A DNA stretch of 64,000 nucleotides from Microbacterium sp. VKM Ac-2870. Its GTDB lineage: Bacteria > Actinomycetota > Actinomycetes > Actinomycetales > Microbacteriaceae. The notes under the pieces were generated by a model. That model worked only from the letters and a program-made list of their open reading frames with translations, did not search any database and was not told the DNA's origin. Below are positions 1-7,418 of the stretch, piece after piece. The stretch spans positions 620,001-684,000 of the forward strand of contig NZ_JADKSH010000003.1 in assembly GCF_015350795.1 (NCBI RefSeq), written 5' to 3'. The position numbers were made by a program, and so were the translations under genes. Position 1 is the first letter of the stretch, and the number at the start of each line of letters is the position of its first letter.

Positions 1-263
1 GTGATCTCCCGTGCCCAACCGCCGCGCTGCACCCGCCGCGGCGAGATGTTGAACGACGACCAGAAGAACGCCTGCGTGCTGATGTCGGTCGCGGGAGCGT
101 CGATCTGGTTGGGGAACTGGCTGGCGATCACCGGGTTCTGCGGACCGGTCATCACCAGGCTCGCCGGATCTCCGACGGTGTTCACCTCGCCTTCGCCGGG
201 AAGGTCGGGGTTGCCGAACGACGCAGGGGCGTGGTTCGGGGCGGTCGCGCCGGTGGGTTCCAT
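1..263 (-). CDS. Oxalate decarboxylase-like bicupin, N-terminal part only
   Basis: This is the first 87 codons of a gene that runs off the left edge of the window. Translation from ATG at 263 gives MEPTGATAPN, then a stretch ending NISPRRVQRGGWAREI. The RRVQ-GGWARE segment is the conserved entry into the first cupin domain of oxalate decarboxylase/bicupin enzymes, which convert oxalate to formate and CO2 at Mn centres. The metal-binding His/Glu residues would lie beyond the edge and are not seen. A good ribosome site (gaaggag, about 6 nt before ATG) fixes the start. The family is inferred from this short stretch only; another bicupin such as a pyranose/quercetinase-like member is possible. 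Confidence 0.6.
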   Translation of the reverse strand, partial: MEPTGATAPNHAPASFGNPDLPGEGEVNTVGDPASLVMTGPQNPVIASQFPNQIDAPATDISTQAFFWSSFNISPRRVQRGGWAREI

Positions 264-455
264 GTCGATCTCCTTCGCAGGCAATTGGCCGATGCGACCA
301 GGACATCGCGGCCGGCGAGCAAACGGGTCCGACAAATGACGTGAATCACGTGAACGCGGTCAGCTCGCGAGATGTCGACGGTGACCGCTATGTTCGCGGT
401 GATACGGGCGCTCGCGCGTGCGCGGCATCCGACACCGGACGAAGGACGAGCCACG

Positions 456-506
456 ATGTCATTCCAGGCGTACCTCGACACCATCGAGACCAAGCCGCAG
501 GGGTGA
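456..506 (+). pseudogene. Remnant of a DUF4287-type gene start
   Basis: A 16-codon reading frame, MSFQAYLDTIETKPQG and then TGA, follows a plausible ribosome site (gaagga, 441-446). MSFQAYLDTIE-K-TG is the usual N-terminus of small DUF4287 proteins. Here the frame stops after the first helix and runs into the 3' end of the neighbouring DUF2277 gene. I read it as the leftover 5' end of a deleted gene. Chance similarity over 12 residues is unlikely but cannot be excluded without a search. Confidence 0.45.
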
Positions 507-514
507 CGCGCGGC

Positions 515-808
515 TCAGGATGCCGTGCGGATGCGGACCTCTCGCTCCATCCGCTTCTCGTGGCGAGCCCGTCCTTTGATCGCTTCGGCTTCGCGGCTCT
601 TCGGCGGCGCAGACGTGACCAGCGCATCGAGCAGGCGCCGCGTCGCCGCGGCGATCTCGTCGATGGCACTGTCGAAGGCCTCGGCGTTCGCGCGGGAGGG
701 ATGGGTCGACCCGCTCACCTTGCGGACGAACTGCAGCGCCGCTTCGCGCACCTCGTCGTCGGTGGTCGGGGGTTCGAAGTTGTGGAGCACCCGGATGTTT
801 CGGCACAT
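515..808 (-). CDS. DUF2277 domain-containing protein
   Basis: A 97-residue protein starting MCRNIRVLHNFEPPTTDDEV. The MCRNI start, the FEPP-T motif and the following AALQFVRKVSG and PSRANAEAF segments are the hallmarks of DUF2277, a small cytoplasmic family of unknown function widespread in Actinobacteria. Length matches the family. The ATG at 808 is preferred over a longer in-frame extension to 1024, because the family starts at MCRN and the extension is low-complexity shadow sequence overlapping the PEBP gene. The C-terminus is rich in Arg, Lys and Glu. It ends only 9 nt from the DUF4287 remnant on the other strand. Confidence 0.85.
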   Translation of the reverse strand: MCRNIRVLHNFEPPTTDDEVREAALQFVRKVSGSTHPSRANAEAFDSAIDEIAAATRRLLDALVTSAPPKSREAEAIKGRARHEKRMEREVRIRTAS

Positions 809-899
809 GCCGCGAGCGTAGACCCCGCGGACCGCGAGCGGAACGCCGATGGGTTCGGCCGTCACCTCACACCGAATCACGCTCGAGCGTGACGTCTGA

Positions 900-1436
900 T
901 CACTCGTCGATCTTGCCGGTGACGACGAGCGTGGCGCGACCCAGGATGTGGGAGGCCATGTTGAAGCCGAGGAAGGCCGGCGTCGCATCGGCGGGCACAC
1001 CGATGTCGGCGACGTCGAGAGCATGCACGGTGATGAAGTAGCGGTGCTCTCCGTGGCCGGCCGGCGGAGCGGCGCCGATGAACTGCGCAGAACCGGCGTC
1101 GTTGGTCAGCTGGACGGCCCCCACAGGCAGCAACTCGCCCGAGGGGCTGCCGGCACCGACCGGCAGCGATGTCGTGGATGCCGGGATGTTCGCGACCGCC
1201 CAGTGCCAGAAGCCGGAGCCTGTCGGGGCGTCCGGGTCGTAGACCGTGACGGCATAACTGAGCGTGTCGGCAGGGGCGCCCGACCAGGACAGCTGTGGTG
1301 ACTCGTCTTTCCCACCGGCAACTCCGAAGGCGCCGGAGTACTGGGGCGCCGGCCAGGCACCCCCGTCGTGGACGGTCTCGCTCGTGACGATGAAGCTCGG
1401 TACGTCGGGGAGGCGGTCAAAGGGGTCGTTGGGCAT
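900..1436 (-). CDS. YbhB/YbcL (PEBP, Raf-kinase-inhibitor-like) protein
   Basis: A 178-residue protein of the phosphatidylethanolamine-binding family. The anion-pocket signature is visible: SPQLSWSGAPADT near residue 45, then Y-DPDAP-GSGFWHW around residues 66-80, and the central loop GEHRYFITVHALD near residue 130. Bacterial members are soluble single-domain proteins whose ligand is usually unknown. The ATG at 1436 has an upstream aaagga at 8 nt. It appears to be a single-gene unit; the next gene upstream is separated by a 426-nt gap holding an inverted repeat. The family call is strong and the physiological role is unknown. Confidence 0.9.
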   Translation of the reverse strand: MPNDPFDRLPDVPSFIVTSETVHDGGAWPAPQYSGAFGVAGGKDESPQLSWSGAPADTLSYAVTVYDPDAPTGSGFWHWAVANIPASTTSLPVGAGSPSGELLPVGAVQLTNDAGSAQFIGAAPPAGHGEHRYFITVHALDVADIGVPADATPAFLGFNMASHILGRATLVVTGKIDE

Positions 1437-1862
1437 GACGTGTCCTTTCGTCGCCGATCACCGTAGTCGCTCGCGGGTGCCTCCGCAGGGGCCTTGCGGG
1501 TGCCGGCAAGGATGCTCATGCCCCGATCACAGGAAGCGCCCGGAGGCGAGGAGCTTCGGCGTCCCCTCCCGCGCCGTGGGGCTCATGGCGAGATGTAGGG
1601 ATGCCGCAGCGCCGTGGGGGTACGCGATGTCCGGCATCCGGCGCACCGCACCGTGCCGTGCCGTGCCGTGCCGTATTCAGTCTGCATGCCGGGCTGTCAC
1701 GTGGCTGCCCCCGAAATCACGGGGCCGCCGGCGCGAGTGCGACGCGCGGAGACTGAATACGGCACGGCGGGATCTCGGGTCACGCCGCTCGGAAGCACGC
1801 CGCACGTCACGTTGAGGGGCACGCGAGTGCGACCTGGCTTGCCCGAGCCGTCGCGGTTCGCG
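1437..1862. other. Gene-free gap with an inverted repeat
   Basis: 426 nt between two leftward genes. I find no convincing coding frame on either strand. It contains the inverted repeat annotated separately at 1665-1768 and a local run of four tandem CCGTG units before it. Confidence 0.6.
1665..1768. repeat. Long-loop inverted repeat, 19-nt arms
   Basis: GCCGTGCCGTATTCAGTCT at 1665-1683 is the exact reverse complement of 1750-1768. The 66-nt loop between them is itself GC-rich and can fold (ccccg/cgggg near 1711-1725). Exact 19-nt arms with a structured centre in a gene-free gap resemble REP/BIME-type or small MITE-like elements. No target-site duplication is evident. Confidence 0.7.
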
Positions 1863-2330
1863 TCAGCCGGGCGGGAAACTGCCCGGGTGCTTTCGAGCGA
1901 GTGCGGCGAAGTAGCTCGGCTTGGCGCGGATGATCACGGTGAGGTTGTCGAGAGTGACCGTAGCGTCGAGCGGCGCGATCTTGGGCAGGAGGATGCGTGC
2001 GGCTGACGTCACGAACGCGCGCGTCAGCGCCGCCCCGATGATGGCTATGACCAGGTTGCAGACGGCGCCAAAGATCACCCAGTTCTTCGCACTCGCCTCG
2101 TCACCGGCGACGAGCTCCGCAATCGCACCACTGAGCGCGACGATCCAGAACGCGACAGCGAGCCATACCGCGATCGAGAGCACCGCTTGCGTCCGCAGAA
2201 TCGGGCGCGCCGCGCGCTCGCCCACAAGCTGAATCCAGACCCCCCGCTGCCGGCGCAGCTCCCGGACCGGAGAGAAGATCAGCCTCGTTCGGATCGATCG
2301 TGGCTCGCGGTGCCGATCAGAGGCGTTCAC
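1863..2330 (-). CDS. Hypothetical two-TM membrane protein
   Basis: A 155-residue protein starting with GTG. It has a basic N-terminal segment of about 50 residues, then two predicted membrane spans (AVWLAVAFWIVALSGAIAEL around 54-73, and WVIFGAVCNLVIAIIGAALT around 84-103), and a C-terminal cytoplasmic tail of about 50 residues. I recognise no family. Membrane-span periodicity and third-position GC support it as coding. The GTG start is chosen because no downstream ATG or GTG precedes the first span with a better ribosome site. Confidence 0.6.
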   Translation of the reverse strand: MNASDRHREPRSIRTRLIFSPVRELRRQRGVWIQLVGERAARPILRTQAVLSIAVWLAVAFWIVALSGAIAELVAGDEASAKNWVIFGAVCNLVIAIIGAALTRAFVTSAARILLPKIAPLDATVTLDNLTVIIRAKPSYFAALARKHPGSFPPG

Positions 2331-2374
2331 GGCGCGATGTTATCTGGCATTCCTGTGGCGGGAGACGCGGCCCG

Positions 2375-3175
2375 TCACTCCCAGGTGGCCGTGTCGGGGT
2401 CGATGCCCGCGGCGCGCGCGCTCTCATCTATGGCCCTGCTCAGCCATACGGCAAGCCCCGGCCGCACCGCGTCGTAGTGTGCCGCGAAACGCGGGTCGGC
2501 GACGTACATCCGCCCGAGGCACACCTGCATCTGCGGGGTGATCGGGAAGAACTGCGAGAGCAGGGCGCGGTGTCGCTCGACGAGGCGGTTCGCCACGGCA
2601 TCCCCGGGTGTCGCTCCGCCGTCGACCGCGGCGCCGAGGTCGGCCTCGAACGCCGTCATCGCCTCGGTCACCGCCGCCCAGTCACCGGTCGAGCGTGAGG
2701 CTGAGCGCTCGGCGTACTGCTGCCACTGCGCCGACTGTCCGTAGGCCTCGCGTGCCTGCCTGGGCCAGTCGGGGTTCCACTCGGAGCCGAAGATCGCGCG
2801 CTGCTCCTCTTCGGAGAGCAGGATGCCGCGCTCTTGCGCCTCGATCATGCGGGCGAGATCGCCGTCGAGGTCGTTCAGCTGCGCGATGCGCTGCGCGAGC
2901 TGCGCTCTCTGCACCCGCAGCTGCTCGGCGACATCGCCCGACGGCTCGTCGAGGATCGTGCGGATCGCGTCGAGGTCGAGGCCGAGTTCGCGGTACACGA
3001 CGATGCGCCGGAGGCGTTCGAGGTCGGCATCCGTGTACAGCCGGTAGCCGGCGCGCGAGCGTGCGGCGGGGCTCGCGAGGCCGATCTCATCCCAGTGGTG
3101 CAGGGTCCGCACAGTGAGGCCGAGGCGCGCGGCCGTCTCGCCCACCGGCATCCCGTCGTCAGACATGGGACTCAT
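2375..3175 (-). CDS. MerR-family regulator with TipAS domain
   Basis: 266 residues. The N-terminal MerR winged helix (residues 7-75: PVGETAARLGLTVRTLHHWDEIGL, then SRAGYRLYTDADLERLRRI) is followed by a coiled-coil dimerisation helix to about 118. A TipAS-type antibiotic-sensing domain fills the rest (EEQRAIFGSEWNPDWPRQAREAYG, then RSTGDWAAVTEAM). TipA-like proteins bind thiopeptides or other drugs and activate promoters with long spacers. Its start lies inside the end of the VOC gene (17-nt overlap), so the two are probably translationally coupled. ATG 3175 is used; ATG 3166 is possible. Confidence 0.9.
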   Translation of the reverse strand: MSPMSDDGMPVGETAARLGLTVRTLHHWDEIGLASPAARSRAGYRLYTDADLERLRRIVVYRELGLDLDAIRTILDEPSGDVAEQLRVQRAQLAQRIAQLNDLDGDLARMIEAQERGILLSEEEQRAIFGSEWNPDWPRQAREAYGQSAQWQQYAERSASRSTGDWAAVTEAMTAFEADLGAAVDGGATPGDAVANRLVERHRALLSQFFPITPQMQVCLGRMYVADPRFAAHYDAVRPGLAVWLSRAIDESARAAGIDPDTATWE

Positions 3176-3671
3176 TGTCGTCGGTGCCGATGCCGACTGC
3201 GCGGAGGGTGCGGCCCTCGACGCTGTCGGGGTCGAACACCTTGGCCGCGGTGAAGATCACGCGGGCGTTCTCGGGGGTGATGACCTCGATGTCGCGGGTG
3301 TTCCACATCGTGTCACGCGGTTGGGCGTCGACGCCGAGGGCGCGGAGGGCCTCGACGATCGGATCGATCTGGTCGAGCACGCAGGCGAAGCTCACGCTCG
3401 CGGCGGGGGCGCTTTCGGCTGGCGCGCCGGCGACGAGGAGGACGTCTTGGAACGCCCACCGGCGCAGGTGCACCATCTGCCCCGGGATGCCGAACAGCTC
3501 GAAGAAGCCGAGGCCGCGGGTCCAGAAGTCGAAGGATGCCGGCAGATCCGCCGTGGGGATCGTCACGAACATGGGCATGCCGTAGATGCCGCGGAACAGC
3601 GGCGGGGCGACGGCGTCGGGTCCCGGAGCAGGGACGGGGCTCATGTCGAAGGCGTCGGGAAGGTCGGTCAT
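3159..3671 (-). CDS. VOC-family (glyoxalase/bleomycin-resistance-like) protein
   Basis: 170 residues. The vicinal-oxygen-chelate fold is shown by GMPMFVTIPTADLPASFDFWTRGLGFFELF (about 30-60), with paired beta strands to the end (HLRRWAFQDVLLVAG, IEVITPENARVIFTAAKVF). It is one VOC module of ordinary length plus about 28 extra N-terminal residues. Such proteins are metal-dependent isomerases, dioxygenases or drug-binding proteins. It is encoded directly upstream of, and overlapping, a TipAS-type MerR regulator, which suggests a role in sequestering or modifying the same ligand. That last point is inference from context. Confidence 0.85.
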   Translation of the reverse strand: MTDLPDAFDMSPVPAPGPDAVAPPLFRGIYGMPMFVTIPTADLPASFDFWTRGLGFFELFGIPGQMVHLRRWAFQDVLLVAGAPAESAPAASVSFACVLDQIDPIVEALRALGVDAQPRDTMWNTRDIEVITPENARVIFTAAKVFDPDSVEGRTLRAVGIGTDDNESHV

Positions 3672-3790
3672 GAGACCACGATCGAGCCTGACGTCGCGTG
3701 AGGGTCAAGCCCCGGCTGCGATGCGCACGCTGTCACCGGAGGTGTTCGCGCGGTGGCCCCGGGCGTCGGCGCGCCGGGGAGAATGGCGTG

Positions 3791-4192
3791 ATGACCCGTC
3801 GCGCGAAGAGGCCCGCCGCCACCGTTCCCTGGATCGTGCTGGTGCCGTTTGCGGTGTCGGGCATCATCCATCTCGTGCGACCCGGTGTGTTCACGCCGAT
3901 CATCCCGCGAGCGCTGCGCCGGTGGGATCGGCCGCTCGTGGTCGCATCGGGGATTGCGGAGCTGGCGTGCGCGGTGGGACTGGTCGTGCCTTCGACCCGG
4001 GCCGCCGCGGGGCGAGCGAGCGCGGTGGTGCTGGCGGCCGTCTGGCCCGCGAACATGCAGATGAGCATCGACCTCGGTCGCCGGGCCGCTCGCCGCCGCA
4101 CCCCGAAGGCGTGGGCCGCGTTCGCCGTGTCGCTGGCTCGACTGCCGCTTCAGGTCACATTGATCCGGCGGGCGCTTGGGAACTCACGCTGA
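3791..4192 (+). CDS. DoxX-like four-helix membrane protein
   Basis: 133 residues with four membrane segments: PWIVLVPFAVSGIIHLV (13-29), PLVVASGIAELACAVGLVV (47-65), GRASAVVLAAVWPANM (74-89) and KAWAAFAVSLARLPLQVTLI (106-125). The FAVSGIIHLVRPGVF opening, the central ASG-AEL-A-GL motif and the PAN-QM segment are typical of small DoxX-like proteins with no assigned reaction. ATG 3791 is chosen because the longer frame upstream has no family similarity. It is the last gene before the defence island. Confidence 0.8.
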   Translation: MTRRAKRPAATVPWIVLVPFAVSGIIHLVRPGVFTPIIPRALRRWDRPLVVASGIAELACAVGLVVPSTRAAAGRASAVVLAAVWPANMQMSIDLGRRAARRRTPKAWAAFAVSLARLPLQVTLIRRALGNSR

Positions 4193-4315
4193 ACGAAACC
4201 AATCAACCCCGTCACGCCCCTCATCGCGCACCGCGGTATCGCCCTTGCCGCGGTTTACTGCCCTCAACTGCTTGAATGGTGCCCAAGCAGTCCAGCCCAA
4301 AGGAACGGTGATCGC

Positions 4316-5362
4316 TTGCCCACCAAGATCAGCAATGTGCGTCTGCATGACTTCACGGTGTTCTCAACGCTCGACCTACCCCTCGCAGAGGGCATTAACG
4401 TAATAGCTGGCGAGAACGGTGCGGGCAAGTCCCATCTGCTGAAAGCGATGTACGCAGCCATCTCTGCAGACGAAACGCCTCGCGACGCTCCTTCGTCAAG
4501 CGTCGAAGCACGACTGGCGGCCAAGCTCGTCAGCGTCTTTAGGCCGGAGTCTCTCGGCAGGCTGGTCCACCGGCGCCCGGGCCGCGGGAGAAGCAGGGTG
4601 GACCTCCAATTCACTGCACCGAAGCAAGGTCTTTCGTTCTCTTTCTCCACCAACTCCCGTACCGAGGTCAACGTCACACGCCGTCTGTCGAAGCCAATCG
4701 ACGGCACGCCAGTTTACTTCCCAACACGAGAGCTACTCACCCTTTACCCCGGGTTCGTGTCGCTCTACGACAGGACCTCACTCGAATTTGAGGAAAGTTG
4801 GCGGGACACCTGCCTTCTGCTAGGGCTGCCGCTGACCCGCGGGCCTCGCGAACAAAGGGCCAAGTCTCTGCTCGCGCCTCTTGAGGAGTCGCTAGGAGGA
4901 AAGGTCGCGGAGGAAGGCGGTCGGTTCTATCTCCGAGTCGCAGGCGGCGGCAAGTATGAGATGCCTTTGGTCGCGGAAGGCATGCGCAAACTCGCCATGC
5001 TTGCGCGCCTCATAGCGAACGGAACTCTCCTAGAGAGCGGCTTCTTGTTCTGGGACGAACCGGAGGCCAACCTCAACCCACGTGTCTTGCGGCACGTGGC
5101 GAAGACTGTTGCGGCGCTCGCCCGGTCGGGCGTGCAGGTCTTCGTCGGCACGCACAGCCTCTACTTGATGAAAGAACTTGAGATTCTGAAGCGGGCGGAG
5201 CCTGATAACTTCCCACCACTTCAGTTCATCACTCTCACCAAAGATGAAGCGGGTGTAAGGGCTGACACCGGCACCTACCTCGACGAGCTAGACCACCTCG
5301 CAGTCCTCGACGAATCGATCTCACAGTCCGATCGATACCTCGACGCGATTGTTGCTTCGTGA
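4316..5362 (+). CDS. ABC/OLD-like AAA ATPase (module 1, gene A)
   Basis: 348 residues with the layout of an SMC/ABC-type AAA ATPase of defence systems. Walker A is GENGAGKS (32-39) after the usual KISNVRLHDF-VF start. A signature-like segment EGMRKLAMLARLI (221-233) replaces LSGGQ, Walker B is LFWDEPEANLNP (244-255), and GTHS (278-281) forms the switch. No TOPRIM domain is attached, so it is not a full OLD nuclease. It starts with TTG behind aaagga (about 12 nt). The next gene starts inside its stop codon (GTGA overlap). Base composition is visibly lower in GC than dnaB and neighbours. It is likely the sensor/motor of a two-gene immune module, by analogy with ATPase plus nuclease pairs. Confidence 0.85.
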   Translation: MPTKISNVRLHDFTVFSTLDLPLAEGINVIAGENGAGKSHLLKAMYAAISADETPRDAPSSSVEARLAAKLVSVFRPESLGRLVHRRPGRGRSRVDLQFTAPKQGLSFSFSTNSRTEVNVTRRLSKPIDGTPVYFPTRELLTLYPGFVSLYDRTSLEFEESWRDTCLLLGLPLTRGPREQRAKSLLAPLEESLGGKVAEEGGRFYLRVAGGGKYEMPLVAEGMRKLAMLARLIANGTLLESGFLFWDEPEANLNPRVLRHVAKTVAALARSGVQVFVGTHSLYLMKELEILKRAEPDNFPPLQFITLTKDEAGVRADTGTYLDELDHLAVLDESISQSDRYLDAIVAS

Positions 5363-5883
5363 TCGTCGACGTTGAGGGTGCGACCTTCGCATTCACGGAC
5401 GAGTGGTCTGCCATAAAGTACGACGACTCCGATTTCTACCGCGCGCTATACTCCCGTGTCCATGATGGGCTCGGCGCCGTCGACATCGTGGCCCTTCATT
5501 CGGATTCAACGACAGGTCACGACGTGAGGGTTGTGCTGATCGAAGTCAAGGATTATCGACATCCGAACTTGCGTCAGAAGGCACCCAGCATTCTGATCGA
5601 GGAAGTGCTACGGAAAGTCACCGCAACTCTTGGCGGCCTCTCGGTCGGGGCAAGAAGGGCAAATATCGAAGTCGAGAAAGCGCTATTTTCGCGCGCGCAG
5701 GGCGCGGCTCGCGTCGAACTAGTGCTCCACTGTGAAAATCCGTCAGTACCAATCGTCGACCCGTCCGAGTTGGCCATCAAGTTGAGGCAGCGGCTGAAGC
5801 GGATCGTTGACTCGGCCGTTGTCGGAAAGTCAATTCTTCCGGGCGGACCCTGGTCAGTCGTAATGCCGACGCTTGAGTCCTGA
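5359..5883 (+). CDS. Putative PD-(D/E)XK nuclease partner (module 1, gene B)
   Basis: 174 residues, GTG start overlapping the ATPase stop by 4 nt, so the two are translated together. Residues 39-67 read GAVDIVALHSD, a short gap, then VRVVLIEVKDYR. An acid in a beta strand (D42), then E62-x-K64 at the end of the next strand, is the core of the PD-(D/E)XK nuclease fold. The helix that follows (KAPSILIEEVLRKVTATLGGL) and later strands fit that fold. I recognise no named family. The inference is that it cuts nucleic acid under control of the ATPase; a catalytically inactive PD-(D/E)XK-like protein is the alternative. Confidence 0.65.
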   Translation: MIVDVEGATFAFTDEWSAIKYDDSDFYRALYSRVHDGLGAVDIVALHSDSTTGHDVRVVLIEVKDYRHPNLRQKAPSILIEEVLRKVTATLGGLSVGARRANIEVEKALFSRAQGAARVELVLHCENPSVPIVDPSELAIKLRQRLKRIVDSAVVGKSILPGGPWSVVMPTLES

Positions 5884-5913
5884 ATCTGGCACTCGAACCT
5901 TCAGGCAGCGTTC

Positions 5914-5976
5914 GGGGGTGAGAAACGAACTGGTGACAGGTCAGGTCAAGTTGTCACCGATTCGTTCCTCACGCCC
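5914..5976. terminator. Large hairpin between two convergent defence modules
   Basis: Arms 5914-5938 and 5952-5976 are 25 nt each and pair at 21 of 25 positions around a 13-nt loop that itself repeats GGTCA. The inner 7 pairs (GGTGACA/TGTCACC) are perfect. It lies 31 nt after the nuclease stop, with the CD-NTase operon ending opposite at 6102, so a two-way terminator is the simplest reading. There is no clear T-run. A mobile-element end is the alternative. Confidence 0.5.
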
Positions 5977-6101
5977 CGCCTTGCCAACATGGCTCGACCA
6001 CTACAACCTAGACAGAGCCACGTCGGCATCGGAGGCCAGACCCCCATCGACCGAATCAACAACGGTCGAGGTCAGTACATCTAGATCACCGCGGGCGCAG
6101 C

Positions 6102-7418
6102 TCACATCTCGTTGTTGGTGATAATGGGCACGTCGATTCTGTCTCGGGCCACGACCGTTCCGTCCTGAATGACGTAGCACTCGACGATGTGCTCGCCGCG
6201 GAACGATGAGGTTTCGGTGCGAATCCCTGGTTGGGTGGAGTCGATGATCTGCCCGCGGATCATGTGTCGACGTTCCGCCTCCGGGCCTCGGTTGAGGACT
6301 TTCCATTTGAACGTGTAGGGCTGCGTCGCTGTGCAGTTGGTGACCTGGAACTTGAGGTGCTTGCCGGCGGCTAGGGGGATGCCGATGCGTCTCATTGCGC
6401 GAAGCCAGAGGGGTCGCCATCCGTCCTGGGTCACTTCGCAGTCGATCGTGACGCTCTCGGTGATGTCGACGAGGTAGCGACCCTCGATGAACTCTTCGGT
6501 GTGCGTTTCCGCGTAGGAGGCGGATGCGGCGAGGACACTGTCGGCGGTGGTCAGGGGGACGCTGACGCCGAAGATCTCCCGCCACTTCTTCACCGCTGCG
6601 GTCTTGCCTGCGTCGTCGATTGCGTCTACGCAGCGCTTGTGCGCCCTTTTTGCTTTCGCTTGGAATTTGGCTTTGACGTGGACGCGCTGGCGGCTGCCGA
6701 GTGCAAGGTAATAGTCCTGGTCGGGTTCGTCCATGAGGAAGGCGAAGAAGTCGCGGGACATCAGGTCGAACGACGCGGTGTTCGCGGTGTCGTAGTCGGA
6801 GGTCTGGTCAAAGAAGCTGTGAACCAGGGTGTCGATGACGAGCCCGCCGATGTTGACGCCGTTGGCGTTTTTCCAGGCGCGGGTCATGCGTGCGAGGTGG
6901 CGCATGTTGGTGGACGTGCGGTCGTTGCAGTCTTTCGTCGCCTTGATCTCCGCGCGGGGCTTGGTGGTCTTCCATCCCTGGGCTTTGGTGTCGGGGTAAT
7001 CGAAGGTGCCGTCAGTGTTTTCGAAGGCGGGCTGCACCTCGAACTTGAAGGCGTTGGTGGCGAACTGCACGCGCACCACGCACTGGTCGACTCGGATATC
7101 GGTGTTGGGGTAGCGAGCGGTGAGGGTGTCGCGCACTCGTTCGAGCATTCGTCGGGGGCCGTTGTCGTCGCTGTAGGCGTCGCGCAGGCTCGAGGGCAGA
7201 ATGAAGATCATGTCCAGATCGGAGATGGCCTTGATAGCCGTGTGCCGACCGAACGATCCGATCATGAGCCTGTATTCGATGCAGCCGTCTTTAGCGCGGA
7301 AGTTCTTGTTGAGGGCTTTGGTGATCTCATCGTGACGGGTTCGGATGGTGGCGACCTTGTCCCCGACCTTCAGGTTGGTCAGCAGACCGTCGAAGATTTC
7401 GTAGGTCTCCATGCTCAC
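6102..7418 (-). CDS. CBASS CD-NTase (SMODS) with AGS-C sensor domain
   Basis: 438 residues. The nucleotidyltransferase core is clear: GSFGRHTAI (54-62), the metal-binding SDLDMIF (66-72, D67 and D69), and a third acid in FKFEVQPAF (E127). An alpha-helical substrate-binding domain follows. The C-terminal 110 residues (KHLKFQVTNCT, FKWKVLNRGPEAE, RGEHIVECYV, then VPI) match the AGS-C beta domain, proposed as a sensor attached to SMODS enzymes. Such enzymes make cyclic oligonucleotides on phage infection that open a partner effector. GTG 7418 has gaggg at 6 nt and overlaps the SLATT stop by 4 nt; ATG 7412 is possible. It is the last gene of the operon. Confidence 0.92.
   Translation of the reverse strand: MSMETYEIFDGLLTNLKVGDKVATIRTRHDEITKALNKNFRAKDGCIEYRLMIGSFGRHTAIKAISDLDMIFILPSSLRDAYSDDNGPRRMLERVRDTLTARYPNTDIRVDQCVVRVQFATNAFKFEVQPAFENTDGTFDYPDTKAQGWKTTKPRAEIKATKDCNDRTSTNMRHLARMTRAWKNANGVNIGGLVIDTLVHSFFDQTSDYDTANTASFDLMSRDFFAFLMDEPDQDYYLALGSRQRVHVKAKFQAKAKRAHKRCVDAIDDAGKTAAVKKWREIFGVSVPLTTADSVLAASASYAETHTEEFIEGRYLVDITESVTIDCEVTQDGWRPLWLRAMRRIGIPLAAGKHLKFQVTNCTATQPYTFKWKVLNRGPEAERRHMIRGQIIDSTQPGIRTETSSFRGEHIVECYVIQDGTVVARDRIDVPIITNNEM

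Noticed and set aside
1264..1815. 183-codon + strand frame covering the gap after the PEBP gene
   Set aside because: First half is antisense to the PEBP gene, second half crosses the inverted repeat; no domain or ribosome site.
5885..5912. tRNA-like T-arm (ggttcgag read on the - strand), possible att site
   Set aside because: The flanking bases do not form a T-stem or cloverleaf, and no integrase is nearby.
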